A DNA stretch of 64,000 nucleotides from Bacillus weihaiensis (GCF_001889165.1 NZ_CP016020.1:2144501-2208500); one strand, 5' to 3'; counted from the stretch's first letter, positions 39,200 through 49,069 are shown. A program made the numbers and translations. Notes: generated by a model not told the origin, from the sequence alone.

Positions 39200-39350
39200 A
39201 GTACGTATCATTTAATAGTAAAACATTTTGACATACATATACTACTTAAAACAGTATTGCTTAGTCATTAGTTCTTAACATTTCATCACAAATTTAACTA
39301 TCTCAGAATACTCATAGCCTAGAGGTAGGAGAACAAGGAGTGTATGCTAA

Positions 39351-39851
39351 ATGAAGAATACAAAGACATGTAAAGAGTCCTTGGTTATTAAAACCAGCAG
39401 GGTATTCCCTCTAGACACAAACAATCACAATACGTTATTTGGTGGGAAACTTATGAGTTATATTGATGATGTTGCTTCGATTTCTGCAGCTATGCATTCT
39501 AGGTGTGAAGTTGTTACGGCTTCAACTGATTCTGTTGATTTCTTAACACCTATACGCCAAAGTGACTCTGTAAGCCTTAAATCGTATGTTTCTTATGTAG
39601 GGAGATCCTCAATGGAAGTTTTTGTTAAAGTCATTGCGGAAGATTTAAAAACAGGAGAAAAAAAACTGGCTGCTACCTCCTTTTTAACTTTTGTTGCCTT
39701 AGACGATAATGGCAAACCAGTTATTGTCCCTAAAATATCACCTGAATCCGATGAAGAAATCATGCTATATAATACAGCCGAACATCGAATAAAGGTAAGA
39801 AAAGATAGACGGGATCATAGTGAAGCATTTGCCAAGGTAGTCATGCTTTAA
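39351..39851 (+). CDS. acyl-CoA thioesterase, YkhA-type (hotdog)
   Basis: A 166-residue hotdog thioesterase. Signature DTNNHNTLFGGKLMSYIDDVASISAAMHS (catalytic Asp/Asn region), then VDFLTPIRQSDSVSLKSYVSYVGRSSMEVFVKV. It hydrolyses fatty acyl-CoAs, as BACH/YkhA relatives do. RBS AAGGAGTGTATGC. Single gene. Confidence 0.92.
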   Translation: MKNTKTCKESLVIKTSRVFPLDTNNHNTLFGGKLMSYIDDVASISAAMHSRCEVVTASTDSVDFLTPIRQSDSVSLKSYVSYVGRSSMEVFVKVIAEDLKTGEKKLAATSFLTFVALDDNGKPVIVPKISPESDEEIMLYNTAEHRIKVRKDRRDHSEAFAKVVML

Positions 39852-40360
39852 TCACTTTACTACAATTTAATAAAAGGAAACCGTTCAATAATTCTAGCAA
39901 CCAAGAAGTAAATCACAGCAGCAAGTTTGCTCAAATAGATCTTTGGAAAGTTGAGTTTTTCTTCACTACAGAGGGTAATGAATCAATATCGGTAGCTGGA
40001 ACAGTAGCTTCAAATCGTTGGCGGTTCTAGGTCATTTCCATCTTGTAGGTCACCCAGGCTTCCTTGTCGTATAAATAATTGTCATAGAGGAAAACTCCTC
40101 CAGTCTCATAAGTTTTGGGGAGGTACTCTCTTTTGGCGTCCTGAACCCCTTGAGGATCTAATATTCATTCATTTACTAGTATTGTCAAGTGTGTATAACT
40201 TGATATTCCTTCAGGTTTACATCAATAGCAGATGAAAAATATCTGCTTTTTTTCGCTTATGTAGTTGTGCCTTACGTTGCACTTGTATTTAAAGCAAAGA
40301 ATACAAACTTTTAGAAAATAGCTTCAATCAATAAATAAATTATTAAAAACCCCTTCCTAT
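39852..40360. other. gene-free stretch with possible decayed sequence
   Basis: About 510 bases. A hairpin AGCAGAT ... ATCTGCT followed by a long T run lies at 40227-40252. Around 40000-40080 the minus strand has a short open reading (LFIRQGSLGDLQDG) without a start. GC content rises around 40020-40170. I see no named gene; it may be a gene relic. Confidence 0.35.
40225..40253 (+). terminator. terminator-like hairpin
   Basis: AGCAGAT/ATCTGCT stem with TTTTTTT. It is about 380 bases after the thioesterase gene, so the gene it served may be lost. Confidence 0.6.
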
Positions 40361-40759
40361 AAAATGAGGATGGGACATAAATGTTTTTAGTTAATGAGAA
40401 ACCCGAACTATCAGGTGATATTTCAATGGAAGTCTCCCATTTCGTTTGGTTTTTATTCTTTGTCACTACATTTATTGTTTATATACGATTTGTTAATCGC
40501 TAGTGTAATGGAGCGAAAAGACACTTGACTCCGGCGGGAGAATAGAGGAAAGGGTGAGACCCCAAAGGCTTAGCCGATGAGGCTAAAGCTTCCTCCCTAG
40601 GAAAAAGCAGTTCATTTTTCCCCCGCGGAAAGCAAGTGGATGCAGCGGAATGGAACGTACTTGTTCTTCCACCACCACATTTTAATAAGTAACAACATGT
40701 CTAACGATAATCGTTCGTCTTTTTAAAAAATGTTTGAGTTTTGACCCAAGCTCTTTTTA
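40361..40759. repeat. MITE-like element, long copy with GC-rich core
   Basis: About 400 bases, matched over both flanks by 50494-50752: left part (TTAATGAGAAACCCGAAC ... CAGGTGATATTTCAATG ... AATCGCTAGTGTAATG) and right part (ACGATAATCGTTCGTCTTTTT ... GAGTTTTGACCCAAGCTCTT). The ends form imperfect inverted repeats. Between them, 40506-40655, is a GC-rich core (GGAGCG ... GACACTTGACTCC ... GGAAAGCAAGTG), absent from the short copy. It ends 4 bases before the stop codon of the next, minus-strand gene. Confidence 0.75.
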
Positions 40760-40763
40760 TTCC

Positions 40764-41819
40764 TTAATAGTTAATAAACGGTAAGCTCAATTCTTCAGTG
40801 CGATAGTCATTAGCATCAAGTTGCCATTGATCTTCTCCTTTTTGCACCATCTGAATTTCAACGACAACATCCTCAGTGGATTGTTTTGCATTACTAATTT
40901 CATCTGCTAGAACTCGGAAAATAAATTCCTGAAGCTCCTTCTCAGTTAGGTCAGGGTTAGCAGTAATATATTCCTTGATTTCTCCATCAATAATCGGCTG
41001 TACAGAAGGTAGCTTAATTGGTTTTGCACTTACTTCTACAATTGCCGTACCATCACCCATGGAAGTCGTTATAATTGAAGGTTTTACCTTCTCTTTAAGA
41101 GTCGCTTTCATTGATGTTAAAAAGGTTAATACCGCTTCTTTATCGATTTCCTCTACTGACGATGCCATCGCAAAACCTTGAATGAATCCATCGTCAAAAT
41201 CAGCAAGTATTTGTTCTATGTTCTCTCCAGTTAATGATTCAAAGTTAGGATGATCAACATCATATAAAAGTACATCAACATAGGCTGCCAAAGCTTTAGC
41301 AGGATTTTGTAGTTTTTCAGCTGTTTGTAAGAGCTTTTCATCACTTCCATCAATATCAATTGTTATCGGGTCCTGCTCCTCAAGTGTAAGGATCGGATCA
41401 TAGACTAGCTCATAGGTTTGCCCCTTTTCAACAACATAATATAAGCTTCCTTCTATCTTCTTTCCTTCCCCTAACTGCGTATATCTTAATTCTTCATTAT
41501 ATTCAGCAGGGTTCCCTTCAACCACCTTGGTATCGCCTTGATAAAGAGAAAAGTCACTTGAATCAATATCAATAGAATCCTCATAGTTATTACTTATTAT
41601 GAGATCGACTTTAAGAATCAACTCTTCATCTGAAACATTATCATATTCAGAAGGAAGTCTATATTCTATATTCTGCAAATTAATTTCTACCATTTCGGAA
41701 GACGCTGATTGCTTTTTATCAACCTCTTCTTTCGCAGCTTCTGATGCTGAACACGCAGATATCACCCATAATAAACTAAAAGCTAATATGAATAACCCTA
41801 AAATTTTACTTATCTTCAT
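40764..41819 (-). CDS. lipoprotein with DUF5105-like domain
   Basis: A 351-residue exported lipoprotein. Signal peptide MKISKILGLFILAFSLLWV with lipobox ISAC. The first half (about 50-150) is an Ig-like beta domain (LQNIEYRLPSEYDNVSDEELILKVDLIISNNYEDSIDIDSSDFSLYQG-type pattern seen in the DUF4352/DUF5105 group). The second half (170-350) is the helical DUF5105-like part. The start chosen is ATG 41819, with GGGGGAA upstream. Function unknown; such proteins often occur in sets of paralogues in Bacillus. Confidence 0.8.
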   Translation of the reverse strand: MKISKILGLFILAFSLLWVISACSASEAAKEEVDKKQSASSEMVEINLQNIEYRLPSEYDNVSDEELILKVDLIISNNYEDSIDIDSSDFSLYQGDTKVVEGNPAEYNEELRYTQLGEGKKIEGSLYYVVEKGQTYELVYDPILTLEEQDPITIDIDGSDEKLLQTAEKLQNPAKALAAYVDVLLYDVDHPNFESLTGENIEQILADFDDGFIQGFAMASSVEEIDKEAVLTFLTSMKATLKEKVKPSIITTSMGDGTAIVEVSAKPIKLPSVQPIIDGEIKEYITANPDLTEKELQEFIFRVLADEISNAKQSTEDVVVEIQMVQKGEDQWQLDANDYRTEELSLPFINY

Positions 41820-42244
41820 ACTAAATTCCCCCAAATTAAGTTCTTATATAAACAACACAATTTCTTCCACGTAGCACATTTACTGGGAACATCTCTAGTT
41901 GTCCTTTTTAGGACACACAAACAAAATAGCAGCAATTTATGGAAAGTCATTGTATTGGAATGTTCGTTACAAATGGATATGGTTTAAATTTTCATATGTA
42001 GAAAATATTAACAGTTGAGATTTACCCATGTTTTATATCAGTTAAACCTTTTTTATTTATTTTGTTATGTGTATTATGAAGTCTATTTAAATAAAGTGGT
42101 TAGCTTATATGAGAACATAGTTACACTTGACTTAAAAAAGTAACCTAATTTATGAAAAGATTCTGAATAGACGTTTCAACGCATACAAAAAAACGCGGAT
42201 CACAAATTATGATTCACGTTTGCAGCTTACATCACGATCATGCA
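41820..42244. other. gene-free stretch upstream of the lipoprotein
   Basis: About 420 AT-rich bases with no supported open frame. It contains a terminator-like stem for the cot gene near 42190-42222 (AACGCGGATCA ... TGATTCACGTT, imperfect, with A run on the left). The lipoprotein promoter should also be here. Confidence 0.4.
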
Positions 42245-42709
42245 TCACCATTTAGGCTCAATTACTATCTCTTTTAATAAGGTAAGATCAAGACATTGTA
42301 TTGCACAAAAATATGATAAGTCCACTGTCACACATATATTTGTTCTTTCTAAGCGGTCCACATGACAAATATCATATTTTTTTGTTTGACAAAATAAAAT
42401 AGGTCGTAAAAGTGATAAAGTAGCACCATTGATTTTATCTAAATGTTCCACCCTAAAGAAATTCGTTATAAAATGGTCATGATCCTCTTCTGTGTTCCTG
42501 TATTTTAATCCCGCTAATTCAAACGCTCCTGATTTACTATACAAAATAAAAGGGATAGTATCGATTCTAAACAATTTTCTAAATAAGCTACTATAGCAAC
42601 TAGTAGGACTCCCTTGTAATTGATCCTGCTGCTCCTTTATTGCATAGAGAGCATCATATAAGCAAATTGGGTCAGATCTTCTGCCGTCCATCTCATTCTC
42701 CTTCTCCAT
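42245..42709 (-). CDS. spore coat protein, CotY/CotZ family
   Basis: A 154-residue coat/exosporium protein. The family pattern is visible: a Cys near the start (ICLYDAL), SPTSCYSSLFRKL, DTIPFILYSKSGAFELAG, FFRVEHLDKINGATLSLLRP, then VDRLERTNICVTVDLSYFCAIQCLD. CotY/CotZ form cross-linked, Cys-rich layers on the spore surface, and the FFRVE ... GATLSLL ... CVTVDL.CFCAIQCL pattern is close to CotZ. Fewer Cys than usual (5-6). It lies 90 bases after an ATP-grasp ligase on the same strand, probably co-transcribed. Confidence 0.88.
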   Translation of the reverse strand: MEKENEMDGRRSDPICLYDALYAIKEQQDQLQGSPTSCYSSLFRKLFRIDTIPFILYSKSGAFELAGLKYRNTEEDHDHFITNFFRVEHLDKINGATLSLLRPILFCQTKKYDICHVDRLERTNICVTVDLSYFCAIQCLDLTLLKEIVIEPKW

Positions 42710-42799
42710 CCTCTTCTCCCTCCAATCTAATCAATTACTATAGGATATTTACCTTGGAAAAATATGTGCAAAAGGAGTTTACCCGTGCTAACATACCTT

Positions 42800-44023
42800 T
42801 TAAAATGGCTCCAGATAGAATCTGATTTCTTTAGAAGCTTGTATTGCATTTTTCTTTGCCTCCTCTGATGAATGTCCTGAGGCTATAACGTATCCATATC
42901 GGTCTCCCATCGATTTTGGTGGTGTTAATATGCTCCCTTTTCTTGGTTTTAAAAGAACTTCTCTAACACCACTATGTTGACTTGCTTTATCTTTTCCTAC
43001 TATCTTAAGTAATTGCCCTCTCCGTTCCACAGTCAAATAATGTGTATAGATAAAATGATTTTTCGTTTTTTCAAGAGTTGGTCTCTCACCTAGACTAACT
43101 TTCAATATTTCCTTCACTAAATTAATACCTGTCGCATAGTGAATCATCTTATTCATGGCGCCACCTGAAATTCTAGGATTTATTTCAATTAGCTTCCATT
43201 CACCATGAGACAAGCGCAATTCAAAGTGACATGAACCATTGACGAGACCTATCTTGTTAATAATTTCACTAAGTATTATTGCTAATTGTTCTGTTAACTT
43301 ATTAGATAGCTGTGCTGGAAAACGGTAACCCGTAATGATAAAATGATTTTTGTTCATAAATTCTTGTTCTATTACAGCTATGATTGAGATCTTCCGCTCA
43401 TATATAATTGTTTCAACTAAAAATTGGCGCCCTTCTATATATTCTTCAACTAATACTGGTAAAGAATTTTCTTCATTTTGTCTATTTTTAATCCAACGTT
43501 TTAATTCACCCATTGAATTAACAAATATGACATCCTTTGATCCATTTGATATAGGAGGTTTTACGACCAGGGGAAAGTGGTCAACAAACTGATTTGCAAA
43601 AACTTCAACTGATTCCTCTCCTGTATAGACAGAATAAAAAAGGGCTGAAGATAAATGTTTTAAAACCGTTCGGAATTTTATCTTGTTTTCAATAATACTG
43701 AGAGCTGACATTGAGCAGCTCATGATTCCTATCTCATTAGATAAGGTTGCTGCATAGGAAACAAAAGGATCGATAAAACTAATAATGGCTTCGATTTTAT
43801 TTCCCTTACACGTTAATTTTTTAATTTCCTTTAAAACTTCTTCTTTCTTAAATAAATCTTTCATATAAATCATGAGGTGGATATCTGACAACTCTTCACT
43901 TTCTCGGAGGAAATATTTTCTATCAGTGAATAAGACTGTGTAATAACCCATTTCCATTGCCGATGTTACTCCTTCTCTACTTGAACCAGACTTATTACAA
44001 CCGATGAAAATGATGGTTTTCAT
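42800..44023 (-). CDS. ATP-grasp carboxylate-amine ligase family protein
   Basis: A 407-residue ATP-grasp enzyme. N-terminal pre-ATP-grasp domain (IIFIGCNKSGSSREG), central lid VVKPPISNGSKDVIFV, LVEEYIEGRQFLVE, and ELRLSHGEWKLIEINPRISGG with the metal-binding Glu and Asn. This places it with the carboxylate-amine/thiol ligases (biotin carboxylase-like, e.g. carbamoyl-phosphate-type and peptide-forming enzymes). Substrate unknown. The start chosen is ATG 44023 with GGGAGGAG upstream. Adjacent CotY/Z-like gene suggests a job in spore-surface assembly or modification. Confidence 0.9.
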   Translation of the reverse strand: MKTIIFIGCNKSGSSREGVTSAMEMGYYTVLFTDRKYFLRESEELSDIHLMIYMKDLFKKEEVLKEIKKLTCKGNKIEAIISFIDPFVSYAATLSNEIGIMSCSMSALSIIENKIKFRTVLKHLSSALFYSVYTGEESVEVFANQFVDHFPLVVKPPISNGSKDVIFVNSMGELKRWIKNRQNEENSLPVLVEEYIEGRQFLVETIIYERKISIIAVIEQEFMNKNHFIITGYRFPAQLSNKLTEQLAIILSEIINKIGLVNGSCHFELRLSHGEWKLIEINPRISGGAMNKMIHYATGINLVKEILKVSLGERPTLEKTKNHFIYTHYLTVERRGQLLKIVGKDKASQHSGVREVLLKPRKGSILTPPKSMGDRYGYVIASGHSSEEAKKNAIQASKEIRFYLEPF

Positions 44024-44215
44024 TTCAACTACTCTCCTCCCCTTTTTTTCTGGGCTTTTTATCACATTTTTATGTATTTATTGACTTTTGGTTCCTACTT
44101 GACTTAAATTCAAGAGGTGGAATAAGGAAGAGAGAAAAATCACCTAAACCTCCATATTAAGATAATAATTATGGTATGCTTTCGATAATAATGAAATAGA
44201 AGGGAATTATTTATT

Positions 44216-44779
44216 ATGTTTTTACAGGCTTTACTAATTTTCGTGCTTCAACTGATTTATGTTCCGGTCCTTACGATGAGAACTATTTTACTCGTCAAAA
44301 ATCAAACTAAAACAGCAGCTGGTGTGGGGCTACTAGAGGGGATCATTTACATTGTCAGTTTAATCTTTGTCTTTCAGGATCTCTCTAATATTTATAATAT
44401 CGTGGCATACATTGTCGGATTTAGTGTCGGTTTGCTTTTAGGTGGTTCGCTGGAGAAAAAATTAGCTATTGGTTATATTACATACCAGGCTAATATACTA
44501 GATAAAAATATGGAGCTTGTCACTGCACTCCGTTCTGCTGGTTTTGGAGTCACCGTTTTTACCGGTGAAGGAATTAATACAGCGCGTTATCGTTTAGATA
44601 TTGTCGCTAAACGTTCAAGAGAAACAGAACTCCTTGAAATTATTGATCAATATGAACCAAAGGCATTCTTAATGTCATATGAGATTCGATCATTTAAAGG
44701 TGGATACTTAACAAAGTCAATGAAAAAACGTGCGGTTACATTTTTTAAGAAAAAACAAAGTAAAGAAGAATTGAAATAG
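44216..44779 (+). CDS. UPF0316/DUF2179 membrane protein, YebE-like
   Basis: A 187-residue protein with three N-terminal membrane segments (to about residue 90) and a C-terminal DUF2179 domain ([16 protein letters not shown] ... [27 protein letters not shown]). This is the B. subtilis YebE type, of unknown function. RBS AGAAGGGAATTATTT is modest. The C-terminal domain is also found in YitT-type proteins. Confidence 0.92.
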   Translation: MFLQALLIFVLQLIYVPVLTMRTILLVKNQTKTAAGVGLLEGIIYIVSLIFVFQDLSNIYNIVAYIVGFSVGLLLGGSLEKKLAIGYITYQANILDKNMELVTALRSAGFGVTVFTGEGINTARYRLDIVAKRSRETELLEIIDQYEPKAFLMSYEIRSFKGGYLTKSMKKRAVTFFKKKQSKEELK

Positions 44780-44900
44780 GAAAAATGGAAAGACGCCTAA
44801 TTGTGGCCAAGCACAGGCCAATCATTTTGGCTGTTTCAATGTATACTGCATGATTTTGATCTTTGTTGATTGGAGTTTAAAACAGGAAACACTTTTTTAA

Positions 44901-44947
44901 AAAGGGAAAGTAATACTAGTTGAAATACTAGTACCACTTTCCCTTCT
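44901..44947 (-). terminator. terminator of the PAP2 gene
   Basis: AAGGGAAAGT ... TACTAGT pairs with ACTAGTA ... ACTTTCCCTT, a long stem that takes in the last codons of the PAP2 gene; A run to the left gives U on the transcript. Confidence 0.78.
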
Positions 44948-45437
44948 TTTTCATTATTCGATTGAATCCGATACTTACGACACTTCCTAATAAAGCACTT
45001 CGAAGGATGTCAAACGGATAATGAACCCCTGTCCAAACTCTAGAAATTCCTATAAGGGTTGAAAAACCATACATAAAGATTCCTAAGCCTTTATTGTATA
45101 AATAGATAGTTGTTGATACAGCAAAAGCTAAAATTGTATGTTTACTAATATACGAGGAATCCTCTTTAGAAGTAAGTAACACATTTGCCTTCCGCGTAAT
45201 AAAGGGTCTAGGTAAATCCTTCACTTTTTTTATGGCATTCGAGATCAACATGCACATTAACACGGATACGAGCGTTTCAGAGGGTATTTTTATTTTCTTT
45301 GGCTTTCGTATCCATAGCATACACACAGCAAGGGGATAAAGAAACCGTAATTCATTTGAAGCATAAATCATCATACGATCCATCCATACACTTTTATTCG
45401 CAAGTTGATTTATAAGTAAAAAAAGCTTTTTATCCAT
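44928..45437 (-). CDS. PAP2-superfamily membrane phosphatase
   Basis: A 169-residue membrane enzyme with five or six segments. Phosphatase motifs: KKVKDLPRPF (KxxxxxxRP), SKHTILAFA (in place of the usual PSGH; here S-K-H), and SRVWTGVHYPFDI (SRxxxxxHxxxD). It likely dephosphorylates undecaprenyl pyrophosphate or phosphatidate. Motif 2 is SKHT rather than SGH, a mild departure. The start chosen is ATG 45437 with GAGGAGAA 8 bases before; the longer frame adds an unsupported 22 residues. Confidence 0.9.
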   Translation of the reverse strand: MDKKLFLLINQLANKSVWMDRMMIYASNELRFLYPLAVCMLWIRKPKKIKIPSETLVSVLMCMLISNAIKKVKDLPRPFITRKANVLLTSKEDSSYISKHTILAFAVSTTIYLYNKGLGIFMYGFSTLIGISRVWTGVHYPFDILRSALLGSVVSIGFNRIMKKKGKWY

Positions 45438-45672
45438 TCTAAATTCTCCTCTACTACCGTCAGAAATAGTATGATCAAATGAAATCTTTATATGTAAAAA
45501 CAACTTATACTATTTTCACATAACCTCGAGTGCATCTGAAATGAAAGGACCTCTGATAAGGAAATTCCATCACACCTTAAAAAGAATATACATGCAAATA
45601 TTCATCTCCTATAAAATAAAACCTTATTCTTTGTACACACTATAATTAGTATCCCTGAAAGGAGGAAAAAAC

Positions 45673-45798
45673 ATGACGAACAAAAATGATAATCGTGAAC
45701 GTAAAAATAAGTACCCTAATAATAAACAAAAAGATACTGAATTCTCAAAAGATATTTCAATCCGTAGTGAAATTACGAAAAAAGATCTTGAAAAATAA
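45673..45798 (+). CDS. 41-residue basic hydrophilic protein
   Basis: Starts MTNKNDNRERKNKYPNNKQK and ends SEITKKDLEK. It has a strong RBS (GAAAGGAGGAAAAAAC) and a terminator 4 bases after the stop, so it is a real transcript unit. Composition (Asn, Lys, Asp, no Cys or aromatics to speak of) is like small acid-soluble spore proteins, but the family is not recognised. Confidence 0.62.
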   Translation: MTNKNDNRERKNKYPNNKQKDTEFSKDISIRSEITKKDLEK

Positions 45799-45801
45799 AA
45801 T

Positions 45802-45840
45802 AAGAGGCTGACATAAGCAAATACTTTGTGTCAGCCTCTT
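45802..45840. terminator. bidirectional terminator
   Basis: AAGAGGCTGACA pairs with TGTCAGCCTCTT. Shared by the small basic gene and the DEAD-box gene that ends at 45851. Confidence 0.87.
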
Positions 45841-45850
45841 ATCACCTTTT

Positions 45851-47134
45851 TTATCGTGTTCTTCTCTGTTGAGAGCCAGTTTTGCTTTTCCTTCTCTCAT
45901 TTTTATTCCTTTTTGCACCTTCTGTACTCTTATTATTATTTTTGCTTGTTGATGAAAAACGTCTTGATTTTCGGATTTCATCTTTTCTCTCTTTTTCATA
46001 TCCCTCTTTATCAGGAACACTTATTCCTTTAATTACCCTTTTTTCAAGTGATTGATGAACACCTTTTTCAATCATCCTTAAGAAGTCCATATCTTTAGGT
46101 GCTACTAATGTATAAGCAATCCCTTTTCCACCGGCACGTCCGGTACGTCCAATTCTGTGAACATAGCTTTCTACGTCTTGAGGTATATCATAGTTAAATA
46201 CATGTGTGACGCCTTCAACATCAAGCCCTCTAGCTGCAACATCCGTAGCAACTAAAAATTGAATTTTGGCTTCCCTAAACTTCTTCATCGCCTTTTCTCG
46301 CTTAGCTTGTGTTAAATCTCCATGTAGTTCATCGGAATCATATCCATTTGAAATGAGTGCTTCCTGTAATTTTTTAGCACGAATTTTGGTTCGACAAAAG
46401 ATGATGGCTAAAAATGGACGTTCTTCTTGTAATATGTGCATCAACGTAGCTTGTTTTCTTCTGTCAGTCGTTTCAATCACAATTTGAGTTATTTCATCTA
46501 CAGTAATTGTTTTTGCTTTAATTTGAACCAATTCAGGACTTTGCATATATTTTTTTGCTAAAGATTTTATTTCGTTAGGCATTGTTGCAGAAAAAAGCAT
46601 AGTTTGCCTAGTAGAAAGGGTTTCATATAAAATATCCTCTACCTCTGGAAGAAATCCCATATGTAGCATTTGGTCCGCTTCATCAAGCACCAACATTTGT
46701 ACGGTGGAAAGATCAATTGTTCCTCTTCTAATATGGTCTAATAATCGACCTGGTGTGGCAACTACAATATGTTGAGCACCTTTTAACTTCTTAAGCTGAT
46801 GCTCGACATCCTGGCCACCATAAACAGCAAGCACATTCAAATCATCTAGGTTTTCTATCATTTTTTTTACTTCTTTTGATATTTGCTGAGCTAGCTCTCT
46901 AGTTGGAGTCAAAATTAAAGCTTGAATATCAGATTTACTTACATCAATTCTCTCTAAAATAGGTAAAACGAATGCTAGAGTTTTTCCTGTTCCCGTTTGA
47001 GCTTGGGCTATAATATCTTTTCCTTCAAGAACTAGGGGAATTGTTTTTTCCTGTATGGGTGTTGGCTTTATTAAACCTTGAGATTTTAATGTATGATTAA
47101 TTTCTTTTCGAATTCCTACTTGTAAAAAATCTGT
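45851..47134 (-). CDS. DEAD-box RNA helicase
   Basis: An about 427-residue RNA helicase. Motifs: Q motif ([14 protein letters not shown]), I AQTGTGKT, Ia [52 protein letters not shown] short basic, Asn/Ser/Arg-rich tail replaces longer C-terminal RNA-binding domains, so it is nearer to CshA/CshB-like helicases of moderate length. It unwinds RNA in ribosome assembly or mRNA decay. The start is probably the GTG at 47134 (11 bases after AAGAGAG); an in-frame GTG at 47146 is too close to that site. Confidence 0.95.
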   Translation of the reverse strand, partial: TDFLQVGIRKEINHTLKSQGLIKPTPIQEKTIPLVLEGKDIIAQAQTGTGKTLAFVLPILERIDVSKSDIQALILTPTRELAQQISKEVKKMIENLDDLNVLAVYGGQDVEHQLKKLKGAQHIVVATPGRLLDHIRRGTIDLSTVQMLVLDEADQMLHMGFLPEVEDILYETLSTRQTMLFSATMPNEIKSLAKKYMQSPELVQIKAKTITVDEITQIVIETTDRRKQATLMHILQEERPFLAIIFCRTKIRAKKLQEALISNGYDSDELHGDLTQAKREKAMKKFREAKIQFLVATDVAARGLDVEGVTHVFNYDIPQDVESYVHRIGRTGRAGGKGIAYTLVAPKDMDFLRMIEKGVHQSLEKRVIKGISVPDKEGYEKERKDEIRKSRRFSSTSKNNNKSTEGAKRNKNERRKSKTGSQQRRTR

Positions 47135-47146
47135 CACGATAATCAC

Positions 47147-47388
47147 GTCTCTCTTCTTAATTTCTTTCTATGATGATAAAGGCTAATTAACTATAGCATA
47201 CCTCAACAATTTTTTCAGATTCTTTTTAAAAGCGTCATTTCTTTAACTTTGTTGCTAATAAACATAAATTCTAAAATAATATAGTCATTAGTTCACACAC
47301 ATTAATCTGGTTGTAAGACATTCGGCATATGGTTTTTTTCGGATACACAGGATATCCTTACATGTTATTCACGATTAGTCCACAAAAA
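47147..47388. other. intergenic, DEAD-box promoter region
   Basis: AT-rich; no gene seen. Together with the repeat at 47389-47499 it makes a 360-base stretch without a gene. Confidence 0.4.
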
Positions 47389-47499
47389 TAAGAGGCTGGG
47401 ACAAAAGTGCCTAGCACCTCACTCTAGAACTATATATACACAAAGCGCATAATATATTGTATCTGAGTGTGCGTAGCTTTTTGCTTTGGCCTAGCCTCC
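47389..47499. repeat. intergenic hairpin element (AGAGGCTGGGAC type)
   Basis: Left end AAGAGGCTGGGACAAAAG and right end CTTTGGCCTAGCCTC are imperfect inverted repeats enclosing about 80 bases, with an inner AAAGC/GCTTT. End wording matches the hairpin at 60999-61050 and the MITE-like ends. Lies just behind the acyl-CoA ligase pseudogene, so may terminate it. Confidence 0.6.
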
Positions 47500-47508
47500 A
47501 TCTATTAC

Positions 47509-49069
47509 TTACTTTATTTCTTTCTCATGTAATGTTTCTCTTAAAATGTATTTTTGAATCTTCCCGCTAGCATTTCTCGGTAATTGTTCAACAAACACAT
47601 ATCTTCTAGGGCGTTTATAAGGTGATAATTTATCAGACTGTTTACAGAAATGATCAAAGTCTACCTCTGTTAATTCTTTATTTTTCCTCACAATTATAGC
47701 AATTACTCGCTCCCCCCATAGCTCATCTGGTTCTCCTAAAACAGCTACGTCCAAAACCCCTTCATGTTCGTATAAAACGTCCTCTACCTCTCTTGGATAA
47801 ACATTTTCTCCACCACTAATAACCATATCATCTACTCGATCTGCTACATATAAATAACCGTCCTCATCCAAATATCCTAAATCGCCCGAATGATACCAGC
47901 CTTTATACATTGCTTCCTCAGTAGCCTCTTTACGGTTAAAATACCCTTCCATCATACATGGCCCTTTTACAATAATTTCTCCAACTTCCATTGGAGGTAG
48001 AATGTCATCAGGGTCTGATGGACCACATTCATTTGGCTTTACAATTCTTATTTCGTGATTAAAGCAAGCTCTGCCAGCTGAGCCGGCTTTAGATACTTGT
48101 TCATTTTTGCCTAAAAACGTTATAGCCGGTCCCATTTCGGTCATTCCATAGGCTTGAACAAGATCAATGCCTAATCTATCTTTACATTGAATAACCAAAG
48201 TCGGAGCCATTGGGGCAGCCCCATATAATCCAATTCTCAGAGAAGATAGTGAATAATTTTCGAGGTCTTCCTGTAAAAGCATATTCCACATAGTAGGAGC
48301 AGCAAATAAAGTGGTAATTTTTTCCTCTTGAATAGCAAGCAGAACTTCTTTTGTCTCAAAATGATGAATGATTATATTCTTCGCTCCTGCATGCACTCTA
48401 GGTAAAAAACTACAATGTAACTCAGCACAATGAAACATAGGAGCTGTAACGAGGCCTATATCCTAAAAAAGTAAACCCAATAGATGAGATGCAGATCAGA
48501 CTTTGTTCCACCATATCTCTATGACAGTGCATAACTCCCTTTGGTCTACCTGTTGTTCCACTTGTATACATTATTGCGTATATGTCGTTTTCTAAAACTT
48601 CTCTTGTAGGATTCATGGTTGAGGCTAATTTGATGTTATTATGATAGGAGGTTGCATAAGGTGGCACTTCATTATCAACAAACCAAAAGGAAATGGATGG
48701 AAATTGATCATGTATTTTTAAAAGTTCGGTCTCTAGAGCTTTCTCAAAAAAAACAATTTTAGGTGCTGCGTCCTTTAAGATATAAGCCACCTCATCTGAG
48801 CGAAGCCTAAAGTTGATTGGATTTAGTATTGCTCCGATTTTAGATACGGCAAAATAAATAGTGGCTAATTCATATCCATTGAATAAATAAGTTGAAATAC
48901 GATCCCCCTTCTGTATACCATTTTCAATCATAGTGTTAGCGAGTTTATTAACTTCTTCATTCCACCGTCTATAGGACCAACGAATATTACGACTCCGATC
49001 GACTAATGCTTCTTTTTCACCATACTTCAAGACAGACTGTTCAAATAATTTCCCGATAGTTAAGTACAT
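47509..49069 (-). pseudogene. AMP-dependent acyl-CoA ligase with one frameshift
   Basis: Two adjoining frames make one ANL-superfamily acyl-CoA synthetase of about 517 residues. The N-terminal part holds the P-loop YTSGTTGRPKGVMH; the C-terminal part starts in the substrate region (APMFHCAELHC), then YGMTEMGP, GWYHSGDLGYLDEDGYLYVADR, and the hinge and C-terminal Lys (NASGKIQK). The switch is near 48461-48470, where a T-run on the coding strand (TTTTTTAGG) appears one base too long. Removing one base gives an unbroken protein. Either a recent pseudogene or a sequence error. Role: activation of fatty or aryl acids. Confidence 0.88.

Noticed and set aside
44216-44779. Reading the DUF2179 protein as a YitT-type transporter
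   Set aside because: It has only three membrane segments and the UPF0316 layout; the C-terminal domain alone is shared with YitT proteins.
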